Positions 44,162 through 53,700 of a stretch of DNA of 64,000 bases are shown in pieces. The stretch lies in contig NZ_FODV01000001.1 in the NCBI RefSeq assembly GCF_900110465.1, forward strand, positions 1-64,000, read 5' to 3'. Source of the stretch: Halogranum amylolyticum (GTDB lineage Archaea; Halobacteriota; Halobacteria; Halobacteriales; Haloferacaceae). The notes beneath the pieces were generated by a model. That model searched no databases. It saw nothing but the letters and a program-made list of their open reading frames with translations, and was not told the origin of the DNA. The first letter of the stretch is position 1. Each line of letters opens with the position of its first letter. The position numbers and the translations under genes are program-made.

Positions 44162-45037
44162 TCATGAATGTGTCCCTCCGATGTCAGCAGCGCTGGGAAT
44201 CGCGCCACGAGCGAGGGACTTCCGGCCGTAGTACGCGACGATAGCGACAGCGAGAGCAATGTACACGACCAAGTGGACGGCAGTCACGATACCGACCGCG
44301 CGTTCGTTGATCACTCCATCGATGAGAATCTCGTCGGGAACGAGCGGAATGAGCACGTCCGCCGTATTCGCCATTGCGTGGAGCACCATTACGATGAGGA
44401 CGCTGCCGGTGCTATTGTACGCCCACGCGAGGATGACTGACAGAGTGAGAATGCCGCCGATCCAGCCGACCTGATTCACGAGGGGGAAACTCGAATGGGG
44501 AGTGACGGGGGCGAAAAAATACGGGAGATGCCAGCCAGCCCAGACGACGCCGATGATGAGACTCGCGTTGAACGCGCCGTATCGTTCGTTGAGTCTCGCT
44601 TGAGCGAACCCACGCCATCCCGGCTCCTCGTTCAGGCCGCCGCTGAGGACGAGCGTGAAGAGGAACAGTCCCGTGACTACCAACGGAGAGGGGAGCGCTT
44701 GTCCAAAGTCGACGGGACCGCGAACGGCGAAGATGCCACCCGAGATCAGGGCCGCCGCGACGAGTGGAAGGCTCAGGGCAATGAGCCACCATTTCCAGCC
44801 CACACGCCACGTCGTGATTTGGCTCGCCCACGCTCTGACGTCGTCGCCCCGCAGCCACGTCACTATTGCCGCACTTACTGGGGGACCAAAACTCCCGACG
44901 TAAATGAGAATTGCCGCGGTCCAACTCGGCTCCATAAACACTGCTGGGGCAGAGATGATCCAGGTGTACGCGTACGCTCCGATAAAGAACGCTGCGACGG
45001 GATGGTTGTCAATCAACGAGTGGTGAAGCGACGGCAT
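44162..45037 (-). CDS. CPBP-family intramembrane metalloprotease, second copy
   Basis: A 291-residue polytopic protein with NEEPGWRG (E137-E138, R142), VVWAGWHLP (H170) and a VLHAMANT third motif, so the metal site looks complete. It is clearly paralogous to the product of 41304 but only moderately similar, so the two are probably ancient rather than recent duplicates. It is the first gene of the operon. An inverted repeat (45102-45119) lies upstream, and a winged-helix regulator is encoded beyond it. Confidence 0.88.
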   Translation of the reverse strand: MPSLHHSLIDNHPVAAFFIGAYAYTWIISAPAVFMEPSWTAAILIYVGSFGPPVSAAIVTWLRGDDVRAWASQITTWRVGWKWWLIALSLPLVAAALISGGIFAVRGPVDFGQALPSPLVVTGLFLFTLVLSGGLNEEPGWRGFAQARLNERYGAFNASLIIGVVWAGWHLPYFFAPVTPHSSFPLVNQVGWIGGILTLSVILAWAYNSTGSVLIVMVLHAMANTADVLIPLVPDEILIDGVINERAVGIVTAVHLVVYIALAVAIVAYYGRKSLARGAIPSAADIGGTHS

Positions 45038-45101
45038 ATCCGACCCTTCTCCGGAGACCCAATAAATATTGTCATATAGATTACAAATTGGCAGACTGAT
45101 T

Positions 45102-45119
45102 ACTCAAATCTGTTTGAGT
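45102..45119. promoter_or_regulatory. Inverted repeat upstream of the CPBP-ABC operon
   Basis: ACTCAAA-TCTG-TTTGAGT is a perfect 7-bp palindrome about 65-82 bases upstream of the first operon ATG. An AT-rich box (CAATATTTATT on the minus strand) lies between it and the start. It is a candidate operator, possibly for the adjacent winged-helix protein. Confidence 0.5.
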
Positions 45120-45345
45120 TGAGTGTTGGACCAACGCCAGAGCTCCTTTCTGCTCTATCCGGTCGTTGTTCTCATTTGCTGATAGGATTGCGAGATTACC
45201 TCTGATTCAGTTCACGATAGGGGCCGCAGCGGAGTGCAAGTCTTACCTGACGTCTCGTTTGTATTCTCATCACTGGCATGCTCGTCGCTCACCGTGAAAC
45301 ACTGCTTTCTGCGGGAATCGTACACGGATTCGTCGATGAGGAATT

Positions 45346-46269
45346 TCACTTCCGACCTCCATCTGCACTCTCTCGCTCGATCTTTTCCACAAGCGTAACA
45401 GACGGTTGATCATCGACTGACAACCGAATCTCCGTGTCGTCGAGGATGATCTCCACAGACGCCGAGAACGGCTCCGCTGCCCTCACGGTGGTGTTCCAGT
45501 TTTCTGTCGTCGTGTACTCGAACAGCTCCCAGAGAGGGATATCAAGAAGGGAAACACCGTGTTGCCAGAAGGCCTCGATAACGACCGGGTGGAACGCGAC
45601 AAGGACGTCGATGGGAAAATAGACAGTGAACCAACATCGGCGACACTCATTAATTGAGACACTCATCGAACGGTCACCACGCTCTCGCTGCTCGACGGTG
45701 GTGTCGAGTCGTCCGTAGCACTCGGGACAGACGCCACCGCGTATAAACATGTATTTCGCCCAGATACCGTATCCGAAACTGTCGACAATCTCTTGGGTAG
45801 AACGCCCCTGAGCGATGCTCTGCGGGAAGAGATCCGAGACAACCGGCGTGACGCACGCGCGACACTCAACAATGAACTGACCATCGGCCGCGTATGCCTC
45901 AAGCGACTGGGCAGCACAGTTTGGACACGCTCCTTCGACAGCCACAGGATCGAATGTCTGAGACGACTCGTACAGTCCCGAAAAGAGCGCGCGGCGAACT
46001 TTGTCACCGGCGTACGTGAGCTGATATCCATCCTCGGTGTCGACGACGAATCTGCCGACAAGCTGCTTGAGATGATAGGAGAACTGCGACGTACTCTGAC
46101 AATCCACGGCGTCGTACAGTTGCGTGAAAGACATCGCGGACTTCGCCCCATCCTCGTATTTCTTCTCGGCCAATGCAATGAGAATTTCCAACCGTTGTTG
46201 ATTGGCGAGCGCCTCAATGCTCTCTATGACGCTTTCGTTGATCTGCGTTGCAGTTCCCTCCAAGGCCAT
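45346..46269 (-). CDS. Winged-helix regulator with two zinc-ribbon-like clusters
   Basis: A 307-residue protein. Residues ~15-100 form an ArsR-like winged helix (EALANQQRLEILIALAEKK, STSQFSYHLKQLVGRFV, YQLTYAGDKVRRAL). Two Cys pairs then form likely zinc sites: CPNC...CRAC near 115-140 and CPEC...CRRC near 185-215. The C-terminal ~220-300 includes a membrane-free beta domain. The layout matches haloarchaeal HTH-DUF regulators of unknown ligand. It is transcribed in the same direction as the CPBP-ABC operon but 300 bases upstream, so it is a plausible controller of it. Confidence 0.75.
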   Translation of the reverse strand: MALEGTATQINESVIESIEALANQQRLEILIALAEKKYEDGAKSAMSFTQLYDAVDCQSTSQFSYHLKQLVGRFVVDTEDGYQLTYAGDKVRRALFSGLYESSQTFDPVAVEGACPNCAAQSLEAYAADGQFIVECRACVTPVVSDLFPQSIAQGRSTQEIVDSFGYGIWAKYMFIRGGVCPECYGRLDTTVEQRERGDRSMSVSINECRRCWFTVYFPIDVLVAFHPVVIEAFWQHGVSLLDIPLWELFEYTTTENWNTTVRAAEPFSASVEIILDDTEIRLSVDDQPSVTLVEKIERESADGGRK

Positions 46270-46480
46270 TAGCTACATACACTGTACCGGGAGTCGTGAA
46301 CGTTTGGAACGGTCGGTCAGGGATTTTGTAGGCGTGATCCCCTTCGGTCATTGACAGAGACTCGGTTGCAGCTGGGCATCCTCCACGCGCCTACAGGCGC
46401 GAGCATCCCCCGCACTCGAGGTCGGACAGTAGTGCCATCCTCGACGCGAGCGACCGTCTCCTCTTCGTGGATACTCCGGT
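46270..46480. other. Spacer with IS-type inverted repeats
   Basis: No gene. GCGCCT-AC-AGGCGC (about 46388-46401), followed by GAGCATCCCCCGCACTCGAG, resembles the hairpin ends of TnpB elements. Confidence 0.4.
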
Positions 46481-46597
46481 CTACGCGCACTTCTTTAGGA
46501 TTTTCGTGACGGTGGGGTTTCCCCGACCTCGTTCGTCAATTAGAATTCTCGTGTTCTGATACGTCTCGAGGATGGTTTTGACGGTGTCTACTTTCAC
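46481..46597 (-). CDS. Short ORF, possibly an N-terminal remnant
   Basis: A GTG-started 38-residue frame (KVDTVKTILETYQNTRILID, then ERGRGNPTVTKILKKCA). It is regular and protein-like, possibly the beginning of a helix-turn-helix protein. The stop is abrupt and no continuation was found in other frames. It starts directly beside the 15-bp repeats at 46598. Real function is doubtful. Confidence 0.3.
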   Translation of the reverse strand: MKVDTVKTILETYQNTRILIDERGRGNPTVTKILKKCA

Positions 46598-46642
46598 ATA
46601 GCCTATTTCAAAATAGCCTATTTCAGAATTGGCTACTCGGAA
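46598..46642. repeat. Three 15-bp operator-like repeats upstream of ATPase relic 1
   Basis: ATAGCCTATTTCAAA, ATAGCCTATTTCAGA and ATTGGCTACTCGGAA follow one another without gaps. The first two create the palindrome CTATTT-CA-AAATAG (46603-46616). The same three-unit array, diverged, precedes the second ATPase relic at 56834-56878, so it was copied with the gene and is probably its control region. Confidence 0.7.
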
Positions 46643-46673
46643 GTAGTATCCTGGTGTCCGGACGTTGAACAGT

Positions 46674-47420
46674 ATGGACCGATTCGTGGACCGGGAGACT
46701 GAACTCTCGCGGCTTCGGGAGTGCTATGACTTGGATGAGGCTGAGATGGTCGTCATCTTCGGTCGTCGTCGCCTCGGCAAAACCGGACTCGTTCGACAGT
46801 CGCTGTCAGACGGCGACGACGCTGTACTGTACCAAGCGACCGAGACGACGCCGCAGGTGCAACTCGACGAGTTCGTCGACGTCGCCTCAGAGTCGTTTCC
46901 TGGTGTCGACCGGATCAAACAAGAGTGGGAGTCGCTCCTCGGAGTCACGTCGGGGTCGCTATCGGATTCTCGACCCGTTGTTTCGGTTTTGGTTCCGGTT
47001 CGTCTATGGGAACGAAGACCGGTATGACCGACTGGGCAGCGCTGCCTACGAGGCCGTTATCGAACCGGAGCTGGCCGATTTCGCGAGCCAGGAGCTCGAA
47101 ATACTCTGTCAAGAGGCCCTTCCGGACCTGTACCCTGCGGACACGTTCATCGATATCGGCCGGTGGTGGTACAAGGAGCACAAAGTCGATATTGTCGGTC
47201 TGACGAACGATGGCACGATGGTCACAGGCGAGTGCAAGTTCACGAACTCCTCGCTCGACTACAGCGCGCTTGCGTCGCTCGAAGCCCACACCGACGAGAT
47301 TCGATGGTCACCAAGCGGTGAGTCAGTAACGCATGAATATGCGCTCTTCGCCCGAAACGGGTTCACGCAATCGACCGCGAGGCCGCTGTTGACCGCGACG
47401 ACATCGTCGGAGACGCTTGA
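46674..47420 (+). pseudogene. Archaeal ATPase (ATPase_2 + DUF234) with internal deletion
   Basis: The N-terminus reads MDRFVDRETELSRLRECYD, then VVIFGRRRLGKTGLVRQ (P-loop), and continues to EWESLLG. The Walker B and sensor region, roughly 200 residues, is missing. The sequence resumes in another frame with YRILDPLFRFWFRFVYGNED, the DUF234 domain, including a VDIVGLTNDGTMVTGECKF nuclease-like strand. A second frameshift near 47370 is needed to reach the natural end DREAAVDRDDIVGDA at TGA 47418-47420. Family members are P-loop ATPases fused to a restriction-like domain. This copy is non-functional. A second relic lies at 56910. Confidence 0.8.
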
Positions 47421-47534
47421 TCACCAGTCAATTGAGGAGAAGAACTCACCAGGGCACTTCTCGCTCATCTCTTGTTCATCGTCTCACAAACAACACTCCA
47501 AGGGACAGCTTCCCACAGACCTCGGTCGTGGCTG

Positions 47535-47554
47535 CCGGCCTCGCTAGAGGCCGG
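47535..47554. repeat. Hairpin between ATPase relic and TFB
   Basis: CCGGCCTC-GCTA-GAGGCCGG is a perfect 8-bp stem. It resembles the TnpB-type element ends elsewhere in the window, and could alternatively act as a terminator for the convergent TFB gene. Confidence 0.6.
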
Positions 47555-47620
47555 GAGCGGTGGGTGGGGAGGTGGGTTGTGGGTGGCTGGCGACGAAAAA
47601 GGAGCAGCCGAGGACGTCGA

Positions 47621-48652
47621 CTACCGCACAGCCACGGTGTCACGCTTCGCTTCGAGCACCGTCGTCGGCGCTACCCGTCCATGCCGTGTCTCGTAGGTGT
47701 TGTAGAGTGCCTGCGAGTACTGTGCGACCTTCGATTTCGATGTCGCACACACCGGCCGTGCCGCCGCGACCACCTGCGCTTGGGTCAGACTCTTTCCGGG
47801 GGTCAACCGATCTGCCGCATACACGGCCGCCGCCGCGACCGTCAGGCGTGCCGTCCCGCCACCGACCGGCTCGTCATCCGCCATCCAGAGGAGATACCGC
47901 CCGATCTGGGCGAACTCAAGAAGCGTCCGCACATCCACGACATCGCCTAAGCCTGCCAACACAGCGTCGACTGCTCCCGTCCGAACTGGTGGATACTGCT
48001 CGACCAACCCACCCTCGATACGGATCTTCCGCGCCGCCGCACAGAGTCGCTCGTGGTCTGTCTTCGCGAACATGGCCACATTTTCTGACCCGATGGGAAG
48101 CCCTACTCGCCGTGCCGCCAACAACACTGCCCCACCCGCCAGCGACTCCCAGGCCATCCAGCCGCCCGGCAGTCGCTTCTCACTCGCCACACGCATGAGC
48201 GCACACGCTTCCTCACGGACGTATCCCGGGAGTCCGAGATTCCCGCCGATCGTCTGCACATCTCGGAGCGCCTCGTTCAGCCGCGCATCCCGCTTGGCCA
48301 TGCGCCGGTCGAGCCGTCGCAGCCAGCGCCAGCGGCTCAGCTGCGTCCCCGAGAGTTGATTGCCGTACCCATCACTTCGCAGGAAGAACGTCGTGTGCAG
48401 CCCCTTGTCGACTCTGAACGCCGTCGTCGGCTCGATGGCCCACTCTTGTCGTCCCGACCCATCCAGCTGCTTGTGCGCGCTTGGTGACACCCCGCAGTCG
48501 ACCGCGTCCGTCCGCACCACTAACCCACACTCACCGCAGATCGTTTCGATCCCAGACACACCGAGTCGCCCCGCACACTCGGGACACTCGTTCGTCCGGT
48601 CAGTCGTTTGTCGCTCCAAATCTTCTTCACCGATGTTGCTGTAGTCCTTCAT
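47621..48652 (-). CDS. tfb: Transcription initiation factor TFIIB paralogue
   Basis: A 343-residue protein. The N-terminal zinc ribbon has C23-P-E-C26 and C39-G-E-C42. A variable B-finger/linker region (~45-110) is followed by two cyclin-like repeats (~115-215, with ASEKRLPGGWMAWESLAGGA; ~220-325, with AAAAVYAADRLTPGKSLTQA). TFB recruits RNA polymerase to TATA-TBP complexes. Haloarchaea carry several TFB paralogues, and plasmid-borne, diverged copies like this may redirect transcription of accessory genes. Arg-rich stretches (RWRWLRRLDRRMAKRD) and few acidic residues set it apart from typical chromosomal copies. Confidence 0.9.
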   Translation of the reverse strand: MKDYSNIGEEDLERQTTDRTNECPECAGRLGVSGIETICGECGLVVRTDAVDCGVSPSAHKQLDGSGRQEWAIEPTTAFRVDKGLHTTFFLRSDGYGNQLSGTQLSRWRWLRRLDRRMAKRDARLNEALRDVQTIGGNLGLPGYVREEACALMRVASEKRLPGGWMAWESLAGGAVLLAARRVGLPIGSENVAMFAKTDHERLCAAARKIRIEGGLVEQYPPVRTGAVDAVLAGLGDVVDVRTLLEFAQIGRYLLWMADDEPVGGGTARLTVAAAAVYAADRLTPGKSLTQAQVVAAARPVCATSKSKVAQYSQALYNTYETRHGRVAPTTVLEAKRDTVAVR

Positions 48653-49324
48653 GGGTTTCTACCCGAAGGCGCGCCTCCTACCGCGTCTTCTCCGACACTC
48701 ACTCCTACATGAGTCTCATCTCCGCCCAACGCTTCGTCACCGACGTCCGCGCGTCTCGCTCGCGCCTTCGTGAGCGACCATCGGGAGCGAGCGAGACGCG
48801 CCTTTGAGGCCACAGAACCAGCACCGCGCGCCGGGCCGCCCACAGCGAGCGGCCAGCAGAGATAGTCTGTGCGCGTTTCGAGCACCGCAGGCGCGCAGAA
48901 ACCGCCTGACTATCCTGCTGGCGGACCGGGAGGGTCCGAGCGACACCCGGTGCGACTACCGTCGCACCGGGACGGGGCACGGCGAACGAAGTGAGGCGTG
49001 CCGTCCGTGGGCGGCAGGAGGCGAGCGGGGCGTGCCGTCGCGGACACATCGACCACACACGAGACGACGACGACTTGTCCTCACTACGGGTGGAGTCGAA
49101 AGGGGCCGGACGCTCGGCGAACCCCGACCCCGCAAGCACCGCAGCGAAGCGAGGCGCGCAGCGGGGATTCCGTACGCGAAGCGAACGGAAGCCAGCGAGA
49201 CGCAGTCTCGCGTGGTCGCGGGAGTTGAGCGGTCGGGGGCTTTCAGGGAGTCGCTCGGTTCATAGTACTCACCGTCGACGAGAACAACTCCCCGAGTATC
49301 GGAAGTTAACCCACCAGAGCCTTT
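48653..49324. other. GC-rich intergenic region
   Basis: About 670 bases, markedly GC-rich, with long overlapping open frames on both strands but basic, low-complexity translations that do not look like haloarchaeal proteins. Short GCGAGCG and GCGAAGCGA-type palindromic runs are frequent. No RNA gene was recognised. Confidence 0.45.
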
Positions 49325-49348
49325 GTATACAAAGAATACATTGTATAC
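49325..49348. promoter_or_regulatory. Operator-like inverted repeat of the toxin-antitoxin operon
   Basis: GTATACAA and TTGTATAC are perfect 8-bp arms separated by eight bases, ending three bases before the antitoxin ATG at 49352. Position and symmetry fit autoregulation by the ribbon-helix-helix-like antitoxin; the site would cover the transcription start of a leaderless mRNA. Confidence 0.65.
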
Positions 49349-49351
49349 TCT

Positions 49352-49642
49352 ATGGGCACGATTTCCGCGCGCGTTCCGGACGAGTTCGAAGAAGAACTTG
49401 AGGAATATCTCGAATCAGAGAAACTCGACCGAAGTACCGGAATTCGAAAGCTCCTCGCAGAAGGGCTCGAAGAGTGGCGACAAGAGCGCGCACTTGAGAA
49501 GCTCAAGGCGGGAGAAGTCACCTTCTCGAAGGCAGCCGAGCTTGCTGGGTTGAACGTGTGGGAGTTCGCCCAACTCGCAAAAGAACACGAAATCACGTGG
49601 GTCGGAAGCGACCACACAGCTGCTGACCTTGAGGATCTCTGA
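49352..49642 (+). CDS. UPF0175-family antitoxin
   Basis: A 96-residue protein. Residues ~1-45 are ribbon-helix-helix-like (MGTISARVPDEFEEELEEYL, STGIRKLLAEGLEEW). Residues ~50-85 are the UPF0175 core (ALEKLKAGEVTFSKAAELAG, NVWEFAQLAKEHEITWVG). UPF0175 proteins are antitoxins of DUF3368 PIN-like toxins. The toxin gene starts 4 bases after its stop. Likely binds the inverted repeat just upstream. Confidence 0.85.
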   Translation: MGTISARVPDEFEEELEEYLESEKLDRSTGIRKLLAEGLEEWRQERALEKLKAGEVTFSKAAELAGLNVWEFAQLAKEHEITWVGSDHTAADLEDL

Positions 49643-49646
49643 TTCG

Positions 49647-50156
49647 ATGTGGGTGTTCGATGCGACCCCGCTCATCTATCTCGCAAAAGCCGACCAATTG
49701 GACATTGTCTCCCATCTAGATGGATCGCGCCTCATCCCGGAACACGTGTACACAGAGGTCGTCACAACTGGCATCGAACACGGTTATCCGGACGCTCGAC
49801 GAATCGAACAGGGTGTCGAAAACCACCTGTTTGAGGTGGCAGCAGCCGATGAAACACCATTCGCACGTCGAATCCAACAGAACCCCAATCTGAGTGCAGC
49901 CGACGTAGCCGTCTTGGCACTTGCCAAGCAACGAGAGGCAACTGCAGTGATGGACGAACACTATGGACGAGACGTTGCTGAGACAGAGGACATTCAGACG
50001 CGGGGGGCAGCATATCTCATCTTACACTGCGTCAAACACGGTACGATTACCACGGAAACAGCACGGGAGACACTGGATACAATGGTTGAGGAGGGATGGT
50101 TCTGTGCGCCGAACCTTTATGCGAAACTCGTCCAGAAGCTTGAGTCGCTCGAGTGA
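49647..50156 (+). CDS. DUF3368 PIN-domain toxin
   Basis: A 169-residue PIN-like nuclease from ATG 49647 (MWVFDATPLIYLAKADQL). Acidic residues expected for metal binding are D5 in VFDATPL, E39 in PEHVYTEVV, D94 in LSAADVAVLALA and D113 in AVMDEHYGRD. Such proteins cleave RNA. An in-frame upstream start (49629) lies inside the antitoxin gene and is less likely. The pair with UPF0175 is a recognised toxin-antitoxin arrangement and may stabilise the replicon. Confidence 0.85.
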   Translation: MWVFDATPLIYLAKADQLDIVSHLDGSRLIPEHVYTEVVTTGIEHGYPDARRIEQGVENHLFEVAAADETPFARRIQQNPNLSAADVAVLALAKQREATAVMDEHYGRDVAETEDIQTRGAAYLILHCVKHGTITTETARETLDTMVEEGWFCAPNLYAKLVQKLESLE

Positions 50157-50316
50157 ATGTCCCGAAGAGAGACATTGAATTGCAGCCATCAGGAACGAGA
50201 TATGCCTCCGACCCCGAACCGAGGGCGTTCGTTCTTCAGAACCACTCTGAGAGGCCATTCCGAGCAGTCCCCCAGAGAGATGGTGATTCCGCCACTCAAA
50301 CAACACAGGGGGACCG

Positions 50317-50487
50317 ATGAATACGAACGATGAAGGACCGACAGATGAGGAAACGTACGGGACAGCGACGCTGAACGAACGGGGGCGGTTGACGATTCCG
50401 AAGAACCTTCGCGACGAACTCAAACTCGAGGGAGGAACCATATTCAACATCGTCCGCGAAGGCAGCGACATTCGTCTTGTTCGATAG
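50317..50487 (+). CDS. AbrB/SpoVT-type small DNA-binding protein
   Basis: A 56-residue protein starting at ATG 50317 (MNTNDEGPTDEETYGTATLN). It carries the AbrB/MazE swapped-hairpin core: LNERGRLTIPKNLRDELKLE, then GGTIFNIVREGSDIRLVR. These dimers bind DNA and act as transition-state regulators or antitoxins. No toxin partner follows it directly, but a toxin-antitoxin pair lies 160 bases upstream. Its N-terminal acidic extension is typical for haloarchaea. Confidence 0.75.
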   Translation: MNTNDEGPTDEETYGTATLNERGRLTIPKNLRDELKLEGGTIFNIVREGSDIRLVR

Positions 50488-50798
50488 CTTCCAGAGCTAC
50501 AAACATTGAGTCGGGATCAAGAGTGGGGCGACGACGCATTCCGGGATGCGGGGGAGGCAACGTTTGGTGGGGACTCACGCCGATTAATTTCTGGCCTGCG
50601 CTGTCGTAGGTGCAGGGAGCCCTACTCGCGGATGGCGAAGCCGACGATTTGAATGCGACGCTACAGGCACTCCCACTCGCGTACAATCTCACTGCTGGTT
50701 CTGCCAGCGGTTTTCGTCAACAAGACAGTGTTTTGATGCAAATAGTCTCCGACGAATTTATCTCGTCGTGCGTGTTGTATGAGACCAATACACACGAT

Positions 50799-53700
50799 AT
50801 GAGTCACACGCCCGTCGACGATGACCCAGCACAGACGCCACAGGTACCACAGGCTACGCCAGCGGAGCGACCGGCACTCAAAATCACCCCCACGGACGAG
50901 ACGCTCACACTCGAGACCGTTCACACACAGTTCACGACGTTACATCGGCTTGCCCAACAGACGGAAACAACATGTGTCGAGTGGCTGCTCGTCAAACCGG
51001 ATGCGACAGCCGACCTCGAGTATTACCTCTCGATAACAGACGAAGCCGTACTCGACCGGCTTCGACAATTCGCACGGACGCTCTTTCCCGACGCTTACGA
51101 ACTCACAGCAACGACACTCGCGCTTCCGACGACGACACCCCAGTCCCAGCCGACTGACGCAGACGACCGCATAGGCGACGCCGACACGCCGACACTCTCT
51201 GTTGCCGGCATCGAGTTTCACGGCCACGCCGAACGCCGCCACGACTGGCAGTTGAAACTCACCGACTATGCCGACTTCGAGAGCGACCACCGTCGAACCC
51301 GCAATCCACTTGCGACCGTCGTCGATGCGATGGCCGCCGCTCCGGTCCCGATGGTGTATCAAGTGCTCGTCCGCCCGAAGCCCGACTGGACAGCCGAGGC
51401 AGCCCTGCGTCGCGATGACTTGCTCGCGTACGAAGATACGTTCATCCAACGCTGGTTCGGCAGTGTCGACGACCGCCCGATTCGCGAGCGTTCCGTCGAC
51501 GAGCTGGACCACAGCCACGCCGAGCGCATCGCACAACTCGATGCGAAAGACACACGCCGGTCGTTCGACGTGAACGTTCGCGCTGTGGCGATCGGCAGCG
51601 ACGACGATGAGCAGCCGCCACACGACGCAATCGCCACCCTCGAGGCAGCCTTCAGCGACGTCGGCACCACCTACTACACGGTTCGTCCCCACGTCGTGAC
51701 CGGCGACCCAGCTCACACGCTCTCTGAGCACATCACAGCACAAACGTTCCGCTCTGGGCCACGGGGGAGCCGCCGGCTCACCCACTGCTTGCCCATCACG
51801 GCCAACCACAGCCCCTGTCTCGTTGTCGACCCCGCCTCACTGCCGTCGTTCTGTCTCGTTGATGGGGCGCGACTCACCACTGCAGGCACGCGCGCACTCG
51901 ATATCACACACGGCGAGGAATCGTCGGTGCCGCGACCACCCCTCGAGAGACTGGCGACGTACCGCACGCCAGGGCTTACCCTCGGGCGACCACAGACTGC
52001 AGACCGAGCGTCGGAGACAGCGCCCGTCGCACTCCCGCCGTCGTTGCAGCCACTGCACATCGCCTGGTTCGGGAAGACGGGGTCGGGTAAATCAACGTCG
52101 CTGTTGAACGCGATGCTCGATAACCACGCGGCCACTGATGGCGTAGACATCCTCATCGACCCGAAGGGCGGGGATCTGCCGATCGATTATTTGCGAGCCC
52201 ACTACGCACGGTATGGGTCGTTGCGGAACGTCTACTACTTCGACTGTGCGAAGACACTGCCCGCGATCTCGTTTTTCGACATTCGCGAGCAGCTCGCCGA
52301 CGGCATCGACCGGACAGCCGCCGTCGAGGACGTCGTCGACCACTATCTCGACATCCTGCGACAGGTGATGGGACGCGAGCGCTTCGACCGCGCGGTTCGC
52401 TCGCCCGATATCATTCGCTATCTCGTGAAGGCGCTGTTCGACCCGGTCAACGGTCACGATGCGTTCGGGCACGACGACCTCGAAGAAGCAGCCGCACAGA
52501 TGCACGACTCGCGTGATGCACCGCCCGTGAGCGACGATGGGCTCGATCGGATGCTCGGTGGCATCACGACCAACAGCAAGCGCTCGTTCGACGAACTGAT
52601 GCAAGGTGTCGCCAATCGGATCGAGAAGATACCGGCCGATGAACGTCTGGGTCACCTCTTCAATCACGTCACTGTCGATGCCGAGACTGACGACTCCACC
52701 CACCCCCAGTTCGACTTCCGAACGATCATCGACGAAGATGCCGTCGTCATCTTCGATCTGGGAGCGTTGCGCCCGGAGGCCCAGCGCGTCATCACGCTCG
52801 TGTTGCTCTCACAGTTGTGGACGGCGTTGAAGCGGCGTCACCGAGTCGGCGACGATGAGGCGTATCCACTCGTCAATCTCTTCGTCGAGGAAGCCTCCAG
52901 CGTTGCTGTCTCGAGTCTCCTGTCTGATCTGTTGGCGCGGGGGCGGGAATTTTCACTTGCGGTGACGCTCGCCATGCAGTTTCCTGCGCAGTTGCAGGCG
53001 GCCGACGTCGGGGCGTATGCAGAGCTGTTGAACAACGTCTCGACGATCGTCTCGGGGAACGTCGCCGTCGACGAGCGCTTCGAGCGGCGATTCGCGACGG
53101 CCGATATGGACCCCCCAGAGGTGGGTAATCGGCTTCGAGCGCTGCAGCGCGGGCAGTGGTTGGTGAGCCTCCCCGCACCGTTCGCCCAGCCTGAACCCCG
53201 GCCGTTCGTCCTTTCCTCACAGCCGTTGCCACCGGGGCATCCTGAAGGACCAATGCCGTTTTCGATGCGTGAGGAGCAACGCGTGGCCGCCGCTATCGAG
53301 CGTGTTCAGTCACGGACGCAGAGTCAGTGTGGACTGCCACTCACCCACAGCCACGAGCCAGAGCCCGTCCCACAAGAGACCGGTTCTCAGCCCCCGCATG
53401 AATCCACACAGTCCGCTACCGACCAGTCAGAGACGACCACCACTACCCACACGTCGCCCATCCAGAGCGCACTCCCCCTGACGAAGCGTCTCCCACTGGT
53501 TGTCGACTACGACGAGGCGAAACACGCCCTCATCTGCACTGGGTGTCGGAACCGCTATGCGCCGACGTTTGAGGGGATGTGCGATGCCATCGAATGTTGT
53601 TTCAGTTTCGACCGTGTCGACCGCGACGACATCCCGATTCACGCGCTCAATCTGACTCTCTCTGCAGAAGAGCGCACCGAGAGTGGCTATTCGGATCGCC

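Noticed and set aside
45346..46269. The regulator as part of the CPBP-ABC operon
   Set aside because: A 308-base gap with its own palindrome and AT-rich box separates it from the first operon gene, so separate transcription is more likely.
48653..49324. Long overlapping open frames in GC-rich DNA upstream of TFB
   Set aside because: Translations are basic, Arg/Pro/Ser-rich and without motifs, unlike haloarchaeal proteins. High GC content explains the lack of stops.
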